From Cycas panzhihuaensis (Eukaryota > Cycadophyta): DNA of 64,000 nt. Each line of letters opens with the position of its first letter. The first letter of the stretch is position 1. Shown piece after piece: positions 47,560 to 56,620 of this stretch. Where the stretch lies: the NCBI GenBank assembly GCA_023213395.1, contig CM041465.1, positions 126,053,741 to 126,117,740 of the forward strand. Direction: 5' to 3'. Made by a program: the position numbers and the translations under genes. The notes under the pieces are model-generated. The model had not been told where the DNA came from. It saw only the letters and a program-made list of their open reading frames with translations, and searched no databases.

Positions 47560-48853
47560 ATTCATGAAACGCAGAAAGCGTAAGAATGACGAATCGACTA
47601 CGGAAATTCCGCCAAGCAACCGTACGGCGCGGCAAGTAGCGAAAGTGACTCCGATACGCATCTCAGTACGAAATTTCACAAGAACGGCAAGCATTCCTCA
47701 AAGGTACGTACGTAGGGTTCCAGTTTGTACGCTTCGGTTATTTCACCTATCTCTGGGACTCCACAGCCATAATAAGGTCAGCAGGATGCCAAGAGCCATT
47801 TATACCAAAGCTCAAGCAAGAATTACAAGCCCTACCAGCCCAATTTCAGACCAGGATAAAGTAAGCAGGATGGGGAGACTACATTTACTGTAATCCAATG
47901 TATTATGACCTGGAACTTACGGACCAAATCCTGTTGGCACTAAAGGAGGATAGCAGGAAGGCTAAAATTAATGCAGATATAATCCATACCATTACAAAAC
48001 TTCCAAATGAAGGAGAAATTCCCCTGGGAACTAAGAGGTCAGAAGTTGACCGAGAAATATGGTTAAGAGAATTGTGTCAACCCAATACTCAGATCATGTC
48101 TGGTGGAATCCATGTAGCAGACATTATTGATGTTAGACTTCAATGGGTAGCAAAAGTGATAAATTCCCAATTTTTGTCTGAACGGAAGTATACATACATT
48201 CAAGGAGGCATGATGCCAGTGTTGTTGAAAATTCGAGAAGGGGAGAAACTGAATTGGTCCGAATTCTTGGCGGAGAACATGAGGCAGCAACTCAAGGAGA
48301 TTAGGACACATCTATTCCGACATCCCTCCTTGCTATTGGCTATCTTGTTCTATCAGTGTCCAGAGGTGCAGCTGACCAGAACTACCATTTCTCCTCGGGA
48401 ACCGATAATCAAACAGTGGGCGGTAATTTTGACCACGCTAATAGCCTGGAAGCAAAGAGAAGGGTACAGAAACAAATGCAGAAAGCACTTACCTGGTTGC
48501 AGAAAACACCAGGAACACCCATTCCTCATCAAACAAAACAGGCTGTCCATCGAAGAAGTAAGAGAAAGAAAGGAGAAGAAGAATCAGGGGAGGAGGAAGA
48601 AGAAGCAGAGGCCTCCTGGGAAGAATGGGAAGACTTCCCTCAGGCAACGGAAGCAGGTGAACCCTCAGCACCCCTTACACCACATGATAAATCAGGACCA
48701 ATAATTCAGTTAATTCAAGAAATGGAGATAGGGTATAAAGCTGAGATAGCTGCCCTTCAAGACAAAATTAAGGAAAATGATGCTATCATTACCACTCTAA
48801 CACAGATTAATGAAAAAATTTTAGCAGGACAGAGGCAACAGGAGCCGCCTTGA
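47560..48853 (+). pseudogene. Element E extra 3' ORF (plant transposon-protein-like, coiled-coil end)
   Basis: Three frames join to one protein: a basic N-terminus (KRRKRKNDESTTEIP) to about 47700, then frame 0 (YVGFQFVRFGYFTYLW, CNPMYYDLELTDQILLALK, VADIIDVRLQWVAKVINSQF, GEKLNWSEFLAENM) to about 48345, then frame 2 from 48356. The end is highly charged (EEEEEAEASWEEWEDF) and closes with a heptad-like helix (MEIGYKAEIAALQDKIKEND). The middle resembles, by eye, the 'putative plant transposon protein' domain found in extra ORFs of plant gypsy elements. Function unknown. Confidence 0.55.
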
Positions 48854-48948
48854 GACAGAGCGGGGGAGGGATACCCCACAATTTTGAAATTTTTTTGGAG
48901 TTTTGTTGAGCAAGGATGCTCAAACCCATACTATTGACCCGGGATAGA

Positions 48949-49776
48949 TGTTGGGGCATAAAGTGATCATATGGCTGTGAGAAGACCAGAGGTAGGCTGG
49001 GTAACCTAAGATGTGCAGGTACAGACCGTACGGAGGTACGCACGAGGCGAAACAGTGAAGAATTCACGTGCAGGTGCGTATGATGTAGCGTGCAGAGCAG
49101 TGCGTACCACGGACATGTACGTACCAATGGCGTAACAAAACCGAATGGAAGCAGACGCACGGCCGTCTGGGACCAAGAAAGGCACAGAAGTCGCTAAACG
49201 TATGTACTGACGTACGGACCTAAAAAGACATTAGTTAAAGTGCATAACTAATGATTAAGGAATGGAATGCGTGTATGAAGAATGCGGTTATATGACAGAT
49301 ATAACCCTTCAGCCAAAAGGCACCAAGAAGCATACTTAAGGAGGTACGCATGAACCATCCGGTCAGGGTGAGAGCCGACTATCAAGGGTACGCAAAGGTG
49401 CGAAAGCCAGCACGCATAACAGCCAATTAGAACAGCATTGAATGATAAGTACCATCTGGGTACGCATGTAACAAAAGGAATGTATATTGCTGGAATGCAC
49501 ATAAATGCATTCCAGCCTCTGTGTAATTAAACTGATTATTTAATGAAAAGAAGAGTTATGTGGAAAGCTGTGTATTCTCTATGTTTATGATGATAAAAGT
49601 GCTGAATATGTGTTGAATTCTGTACTGTTATGTATCATTGTGGTGTAATTCTGTGAATAATCTGTGGAATGTACGTGAATAACCATGTTGACAGTATCCT
49701 AACTAGACTATAGCCTGTGTAACCTTGACAAGTGCATTGTTCCCATAAGTGCAGTGGGAACAAACCCAAGTCAACA
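48949..49776 (+). repeat. Element E 3' LTR
   Basis: It has the same ends as the 5' LTR and is followed by GAGAT. Unusually, the best polypurine run (48857-48872) lies about 77 bp upstream rather than next to the LTR. Confidence 0.95.
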
Positions 49777-49781
49777 GAGAT

Positions 49782-51093
49782 GGTGCAAAAGGAAAAGTTG
49801 ATATACGTGTCAAGACGCAACTTTTGACATATTGAAGTTCAAATTCTGAGATAATGGATCTGGCAGGATTCTACTTTTATGTTTTTTCGGACAAAAAAAA
49901 TTTTATGCCTTTTCATAAATCTGACTTCACTACTCTATTAGAAACGAAATCCTAAACACTTTTTCCTTCTGCCATAAATTTAAATTTCATCGTTTAGGCC
50001 TTCATATTTGTAATTTTTAGAAAAATTTGTCCATTTATTATTATTTATAAATTTTGTGAAAAAATCACAAAATAAGGCAAGATAGCATGCATATAGATTT
50101 AGAAAAATCAGTATTTTAGCAACAAGTTGATCCCTTTTTTAGCCCATTATTGCTTGTATATTGAAATTTTCAAAAATATATTTGAAAACATTATACTAAA
50201 GCAAGGGAAAGCTTGAATCAAAAACAACATCTGGTTCCCCTACTAAATCTAGCATGCTTTTCCTATTTGCACACATAGCATAAAGTATCACAAAAACAGC
50301 AACAACAACAAAGCAAGCACAAAAAGCAAACAAGCATATTTGGCAACTTTCTATTTCAATTTTCAGTTATTCGAAAATAACTTATATCATTCCTAAAAGG
50401 AATCTCATCTGTACAATCCATACCATCAGTTCTTGACTTGTGCACACACTCGCCTTGGTTGAAATAGACCACGGTTAGTCAAAATCCAAGCCCTAAGGGA
50501 GGTGTTTGTTTTATACTGGGTCTGGTCTTAACCGGAATAGTGGTGGAATAACAGGTTAGTCATATCTATGGCCTCTAATTAGGAATAATCCTGATAACCA
50601 CCTGAAAAAACTGAAAACCTTAATGCAAAATTAAAATTAACTCGGTCCAATATCCGCCATAGCCATGGGATATGCATGTACCGTTTGACTCTTCGGAGAA
50701 GGCATATAGCTGCTCACTAGTGAACTGGGTGAGGACTGGGAGTACTTGGGCTCCACTGTGACTTGGATTTCATCACCAAGCGCAGGTACAGATATCGCGG
50801 GTGAAGGCCCTAATTGTATACTAGAAGCCTTAGGCATCGAAACCTCACCTACATTTGGACATAAGTGAGAGGTTAGTGGTATGACACATCACCACTCTTT
50901 GCCAACTATACATTAGGCCTCATTCTTGCATCATTGTTTATATTTATTTTTTTCATAGTTGTTAAAAAATATTTAATTATTGTTTGTTTCTCATCATAGC
51001 ATTCATTTCTACATCCCTGTTGCGCCAGGTGTACTAGCCACACATGTCTGTGATACATACTTCATTTATCTCTTCTACTTATTCATCATCACC
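49782..51093 (+). other. Element C leader, second part
   Basis: Long untranslated leader of C resumed after E. It is AT-rich except for a GC-richer patch at 50630-50860, described separately. Gag starts at about 51094. Confidence 0.6.
50637..50860 (-). pseudogene. Possible captured exon inside element C leader
   Basis: On the minus strand a frame open from about 50860 to its stop at 50637 reads EVSMPKASSIQLG, SPAISVPALGDEIQVTVEPK and TVHAYPMAMADIGPS. Its composition is protein-like and its GC clearly higher than the surrounding leader. It is preceded by TCCAAATGTAG, which could be a splice acceptor, so it might be a terminal exon caught by the element. I do not recognise the protein. A chance open frame of about 70 codons is the alternative. 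Confidence 0.35.
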
Positions 51094-51851
51094 ATGTTAT
51101 CTCAATTCAAGCAGAATGTCAACTGCATATTGAAAGGCAAAAGAAATTAGAATTTATGGTACATTGAAATTAAAAATACTGCAAAGTATGAAGTCATTTG
51201 GAGAGCCCACTTGCAACCTACACCCATCATACCAGCAACAGCTACAACACCTGCTTTCGATGGATCCGCTCCAACAGCTCCTACAGATGTTACAGCCAAA
51301 CTACAATGGGAGATAGATGATGAAAAGATTCGTGCAGGAATTTTGTTGGTTACTGATCACTCTTTGCACAACTTAATTAATGAAGAGTAACATGATACAG
51401 CCTGGAAGATCCTTGAAGTTCTCAAGAAGAACTTTGATACCAAGTCAGATTTAGAATTTGTTCATCTTGTTCTGAAAATGAACAAATTAAAAATGCAGAA
51501 AGGACGAGCTCATGAGACAATAAATCTCCTTTAACTAATCAAACAGGTAATTGAAAAAGACTTTAAGACCCAATGCATCACTTGGGCATTTTTGATCCAA
51601 TCATGTCTACATGTCCCTCATTATAAAAACTTGTTTGGAAGTCTTCAATCTAGTGGAACATTGAAGGCACCCAACTTCGAGCACTTGTTGAGAAGTTCAT
51701 AGAATTTGACAAGACCTTTGATACCAACTTTGTAGCCTCTAAGTCTCTTCCAGACGCAGTATTTGAGGTGGAAAAAGAAGTTTGCTACACAAAAAATCAA
51801 GGTCTCTCTTGTGGCAGAGAAAATAACCGAGCAAGAGAAAGAGGAAGAAAT
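51094..51851 (+). pseudogene. Element C gag, first part
   Basis: The start MLSQFKQNVNCILKGK gives the copia Gag N-terminus (NLWYIEIKNTAKYEV after a stop). Capsid follows: IRAGILLVTDHSLHNLINEE, AWKILEVLKKNFDTKSDLEF and KMNKLKMQKGRAHETINLL. Frameshifts occur near 51670-51760. The frame then enters a basic linker (NNRARERGRN) and is cut by element D at 51851. After removal of D the linker continues at 54889 without loss. Confidence 0.82.
51847..51851 (+). repeat. Target-site duplication of element D, left copy (GAAAT)
   Basis: GAAAT here and at 54884-54888 flank element D. Confidence 0.93.
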
Positions 51852-52077
51852 TGTTGGAATATTGATAATGCACATTTGTTTTGTCCCACATGCAAGTGGG
51901 TTCTACTCTCTCTATATTGACATGTACTATAAATACACAACATAGTATATCATATTGTAATGTTGTTGTAATGATGTTTTGTTAATACAATGGAGGTACC
52001 TTAAGGGTACCGTTCGATCCTGTGGAGGTGTTCTATTTTGTTTGTCAATATCTTATTGTAGGTTCTATTTTCCAACA
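51852..52077 (+). repeat. Element D 5' LTR
   Basis: The TATA box TATAAATA is at 51928-51935. At about 52007-52013 it reads GGTACCG where the 3' LTR reads CACTGAA. Confidence 0.95.
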
Positions 52078-52089
52078 TGGTATCAGAGC
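52078..52089 (+). promoter_or_regulatory. Element D primer binding site
   Basis: TGGTATCAGAGC directly abuts the 5' LTR. Confidence 0.94.
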
Positions 52090-53620
52090 GCCCAGGTTGA
52101 GAGAGGTGTTTTTGTTCGGTATTAAAGCAGTGATTTGGGAGGTGCCATAACGTTGAAATTTCTGAAAAGCAATAGCGAAAGTAAGACGAAATAGCTCGTT
52201 CCATAAAATTTGAGTGGTCGCACTACAGATTTTAGGGTGAAAATGCAAAAATTGCAGCAGAATTAATTTCGGCTTGCATTTTTTTCGTCGCCGTATTTTT
52301 GGGACAGATCTGCAACCTCAACTTCAAGGAGTCATAACTTTGGCTACAGGTATCCAAATGACTTCAAATTTTTTTTGATTCTGTGCGTTTTTTAATTCTC
52401 TTTCTAATGGAAGTGGTGTGAGGTTCATCAGAGTTCAAAATAAAAAATTATGAGCAATGTATCAGAAGGTACTATTACAGCCCCTAGAAACCCTAATTGT
52501 GAAATTCTTAAAAGGAGCATAACTTTTGATCTGGATATCATAATTCAATTTCGTCTGAACCGTTGGAATCGTATTTCAGAGGCCATCATTTCCATCTATA
52601 TTTTATGTATTTTTGAACTATACTTTTTTCATAAATAAGTTTTTGGGAATTTAAGGGTTTCATATTTATATGGTGACATGAATGAGGCAATGGTAATGAG
52701 GTGATATAAGTGTTTTATACTCTTAATTGGTGACAAAGTAGCGAAATTTGGAATTGGCATAGTACTATCTTGCATGTGATTTACATAAGTTGGGTGATGT
52801 TGCAATATGAGGTGTTGCATACATTGTGCATGGGAGAGTATTGTTGCAATGTGAGATGATATTAAGTTACGTTGATGTGAATGTATTTGGCACTCTATTG
52901 GTGATTTGAAGTGCATGATGGTGATTGTTTAATGGAAAATTAAGTGCCTTCTTACATGTGTTCATATGAGAGAGCTATTGTGATGATGACATAGTATGGT
53001 GATGAAGTGACAGTGGATGTGTTTGCATGAATGAGTTGGGTGGAATATGGTGATTTAGTTCTCCTTGGAATGTGATTTATGTGAAGGGACTTTATGGGCA
53101 TGATAAGGCTAATTTGAGGGTAAGAAAATGATATGAGACGATGAGATGCTTGTTGCATGTGAGGTTAACATGATAAGATTGGGCAATTATTGGGCATGTT
53201 TTGAGGATAAGATTAGGGATGTTTGATGATGTGTTCTACTTGATTGAATGGGCAAAGAAGGATGAGTTTCTTTTGTTGAAGATACCTGAGTTGGAGGGAA
53301 GCAAAATTGTTGAGTGGTGTAATGGCATAAGTTGTGTTTTGGGCAATTAAGTGAAGTGTGATGTGTCTTGGTGATTTAATGGTGACATGAGGTATGCATG
53401 ATTCCTGTGAGATGTATGTGGTATAAGCTTTGATTCTATAGTGAAGAAAGTGCTTCAGATATTCTTTGTATGTGACTATTTGGCAATCTGTGAGATGCAT
53501 AAGGCAATGATGTGATAATGAAGTCAGTGATATGAGGGACATGAGACATGAGAAAGTTTGTTGAGATTGATGGGTGAATTTGTTGATTGGAAAAGGGACA
53601 TGGTGTTAGAAAATGGCATT
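52090..53620 (+). other. Element D C-depleted leader
   Basis: From about 52640 to 53620 the plus strand is very poor in C; sampled 60-nt lines have 17 G to 4 C and 20 G to 3 C. Words such as GATGAGATG and TGTGATG recur without a fixed period. Long minus-strand frames here result from the missing C and are not genes. Confidence 0.8.
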
Positions 53621-54541
53621 TACAATCATGGAGGATAATGATGTGGTTATATATTCTCCTGAAACAAATGAATATTACTTAAGGGATTCATTTCTTCCAA
53701 GTACCTAAGTGCAATGGTGAAGACTACTTCTTTGGACAATTAAAATGAGATGTCATTCATAGCTAGAGGTTTATGGAAGATTGTTACTGATGAATATGAT
53801 ATCCCTAATGATGAAGAAGAAAAGGAAATGCTTGAGAAGAAAGATAGGAAAGCATTTATTATGATTCGTGCTGCATTCAATGATGTTGATCTTCCTTCCA
53901 AATTCCATTTTGTTATTCCTATGATTCTACATGCAAGTAATGCTAAAGAAGCTTGGGATTTTCTAAGGGAAGTATTTGAACAAACTCCTGAAGAGACACA
54001 ACGAATGATTGAAAAAGCAATTAAGGCTAGTTATGGTACAGGTACAACGAATGAAGAAAATATCATCAACACTAATGAAACAATATGTCAAGATGAAGAA
54101 GGTATGAGTACTGATAAAATTTCTACTGAATGCAAAGAAACGATGGTTGAATGTATTGATGAGATTACAACTACTAATCAAGATGTTGAAAATGATGAGT
54201 TGATAAAGGTTTATATAGATGACTCCATTGGATATGAATCTAATGGTCCTATAAAGCATAAGCCTTATGTTGATGATATTCTTACTTTAAGTATTGATTC
54301 AAGTTTAAATGATGTTCCTTCTTTAAGTGTTGATTTAAATTCAAAAAGTATGCAAGTTGATCAATATTCCACTCCTAAGGTTGAAGAAATCACTGTTGTA
54401 TATGGTGATCAAGAACTTATACAGGACAATGATAACAAGCAAGTCGTGTTTGAAGATGGAAATCAAGCTAAGGACATCATCTTACAAAGGCATCAATACA
54501 GAATTGGAGACGAAAATCAAGATGAAGACATCATTCTATAG
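53614..54541 (+). pseudogene. Element D gag-like ORF
   Basis: An N-terminus MAFTIMEDNDVVIY at 53614 leads, through frameshifts near 53700-53750, to the open frame 53750-54541 (263 codons): MSFIARGLWKIVTDEYDIP, FIMIRAAFNDVDLPSKFHF and NAKEAWDFLREVFEQTPEE. That is the N-terminal and capsid part of a copia Gag. It is followed by a long acidic, repetitive tail (KPYVDDILTLSIDSSLNDVP; QAKDIILQRHQYRIGDENQD) in place of the zinc knuckle and pol. The tail repeats KDIIL/EDIIL-type units and even continues in another frame to about 54650. Confidence 0.8.
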
Positions 54542-54646
54542 CAAAGACATCACTACAAGATTGAAGACAAGGATCAAGTTGAAGACATCATTCTCAAGAC
54601 ATTTCCAAGTACAAAGCGTTGCAAATACAAATGACCCAAATGTGCA

Positions 54647-54657
54647 TTAAGGGGGAG
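54647..54657 (+). promoter_or_regulatory. Element D polypurine tract
   Basis: TTAAGGGGGAG lies immediately before the 3' LTR. Confidence 0.85.
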
Positions 54658-54883
54658 TGTTGGAATATTGATAATGCACATTTGTTTTGCCCCACATGCA
54701 AGTGGGTCCTACTCTCTCTATATTGACATGTACTATAAATACACAACATAGTGTATCATATTGTAATGTTGTTGTAATGATGTTTTGTTAATACAATGGA
54801 GGTACCTTAAGCACTGAATTCGATCCTGTGGAGGTGTTCTATTTTGTTTGTCAATATCTTATTGTAGGTTCTATTTTCCAACA
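54658..54883 (+). repeat. Element D 3' LTR
   Basis: Same length as the 5' copy; TATAAATA at 54734-54741; followed by GAAAT at 54884-54888. Confidence 0.95.
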
Positions 54884-55911
54884 GAAATATGGAAAATCGT
54901 CCATAAGGTCAACCAAACCCTTAGTCACAACCTTGACAGTCTCAAGGCCAAGGGCCACCTCAACAAAGAGTAAGAAAATCAGGCCAAACCAGTACCTCTT
55001 CAGGGATTGGTAATCAAACTATTATGTGTGATCAATGTAACCGTAAAGGACACTTAGCAAAAGACTGCAGAATTGCCACTTATAAGTTGGCCAAGTTCCA
55101 ACCAAAACATGAAGCTGACAATGTTGAAGAAACTTGTGAAGAATCCTTTAGTGGTGCAAGTTTTATACAAACACACTTTCAAATAATTGAGGGATCTTCA
55201 GCATCAAATGCCATTGACCAACCAAAGAAATACTTTAAAGCTCGATGTGGATATATCACTTGTGAATTCCCTTCACCAATGCCAAGCCTTATTGGAATTG
55301 CAAATAGTGTGGCTTCAATCGAAGGACAGTGGATCATGGACACAGGAGCAACTCAACATATGACGTGCAATCGCAGTCTATATCAAACATTTGACTTAAA
55401 TATTCAAGGAGTTGTTCACATGGCTGATAAATCACAACAACCTGTTGAAGGAATTGGTAACATTCGCCTGAAACTCCCAGGCTTAAAAGATTTTACATTG
55501 TTTGATGTCTTATACATACCCAATATCAAACAAAACCTACTCTCCTTATCCACACTTATCCCTCGTGGATTTAATCTGAGTGTAACTGCAAATGACCATA
55601 CTCTCAAGGTCATTCACCCTCCAACTAATCAAATGGTCTTGACTGGACATCTCTCTGGCAAACTCTTTTTACCTAATGGCTCTCCATCTTCTAAAGCCCA
55701 TTGTGCCCAAAGCCCTTGTGCCGATGAAGAATTTGTATTTAATTCCATCTTGACCCACCAAACATTGTCACTAAAAACTCTTTGGCATGCTCGCATGGGC
55801 CATGTTCACATTGATAGACTTAGAGATCTTTCTAACACTATTCCAAATCTTCCAAAGTTCTCCTCTAAGGCCTTTAAATGTGAAGCTTGTGTCATTGCCA
55901 AATCTCATTGA
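54884..55911 (+). pseudogene. Element C gag end, protease and pre-integrase finger
   Basis: After D, the Gln/Gly/Arg linker runs into an intact CCHC knuckle MCDQCNRKGHLAKDC at 55024. The protease has an intact site, QWIMDTGATQHMT, near 55330-55370, and LFDVLYIPNIKQNLLSLSTL. The pre-integrase region follows (LWHARMGHVHIDRL, CEACVIAKSH). The frame from 55024 to 55911 is open for 295 codons, the longest undamaged copia segment here. Confidence 0.9.
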
Positions 55912-56620
55912 CAACCCTTTCCCAAAAGTCAGTGGAAATCGAGCCATCCATTACAATTGGTACACTCTGATCTGTGCTGACCAATGTCTATTTCTTCATT
56001 GAATGACAAATTATATTACATCTCTTTCATTGATAATTTCACTAAAAAAGTATGGGTAACTTTTCTACACAAGAAAGATGAAGCCTTCTGTGTATTCAAA
56101 GAATTCAAAACCCGCACTAAAAAAGAGTCAGGTTATCAACTCAAATGTCTTCGAACTGATAATGGTGGCAAATATACCTCACATGAATTTGAAAGCTACC
56201 TTTGAGACAATGGCATCAAGCATCAAACAATAGTAGCAAGTACCCCAGAACAAAATGGAGTTGCCGAGCGCATGAACAGAACAATTATGAACATGGCTCG
56301 CGCTATGTTAGTATACAAAAATGTACCTGCCTACCTATGGGCCGAAGCTATCTAGACAACTGTTTATTATATCAATGTTATTAGCCCATCAAAAGAAGTA
56401 CAATCACCTAATGAAAAGTGGTCAAGACAAGCCCCCGTTGTTCACTACTTCAAAATTTTGGCTCTACATGTTATGCCCACATTCTAGATGCTGATCGAAA
56501 TAAACTCCAGCCAAGGGCACTTAAAGGCATCTTTGTTGGATACCCTATGGATAAGAAAAATCATCGTTACCAGAGATGTCATTTTTGCGGAGATAAAGGA
56601 TCAGTTACTTAAACTAGACT
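55912..56620 (+). pseudogene. Element C integrase
   Basis: The catalytic acids are all present: LVHSDLC (Asp), LRTDNGGKYTSHEF (Asp) and QNGVAERMNRTI (Glu). The core is broken by single stops. The C-terminal part shifts frame twice: FGSTCYAHILDADRNKLQPR with GIFVGYP in frame 0, then TRDVIFAEIKDQLL in frame 1. Confidence 0.86.

Larger units (their letters stand above)
39188..49776 (+). mobile_element. Ty3/gypsy element E (10,589 bp), Tat/Athila-like
   Basis: A complete non-chromovirus gypsy element flanked by GAGAT (39183-39187 and 49777-49781), inserted in the leader of C in the same orientation. Order: 823-bp LTR, tRNA-Asp-like primer binding site, gag, protease, two capsid-like modules, RT, RNase H, integrase, a tandem-repeat region, an extra ORF, and an 828-bp LTR. 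RT sequence (FAWSYKDLEGI, MPFGLTNAPATFQR) and the long 3' region with an extra ORF suit the Tat/Athila side of gypsy; finer lineage is uncertain. GTACG words are unusually common in its LTRs and 3' region. Confidence 0.95.
51852..54883 (+). mobile_element. Non-autonomous gag-only copia-type element D (3,032 bp)
   Basis: It has 226-bp LTRs (TGTTGGAATA...TTCCAACA), a tRNA-iMet primer binding site, a polypurine tract and the GAAAT duplication, so it transposed properly. Its interior has a 1.5-kb C-poor non-coding leader and one gag-like ORF; no protease, integrase or RT is present. It must have relied on enzymes from another element. The LTRs differ at three scattered sites plus one 7-bp block. 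Confidence 0.94.

Noticed and set aside
46990-48853. Retroviral-type envelope gene in element E
   Set aside because: The extra ORF is charged and coiled-coil, with no signal peptide or clear membrane segment in its readable parts.
52629-53542. Several minus-strand ORFs of 68-109 codons in the leader of element D
   Set aside because: They arise from the lack of C on the plus strand, which removes stop codons on the minus strand. They lie in a transposon leader and show no domain.
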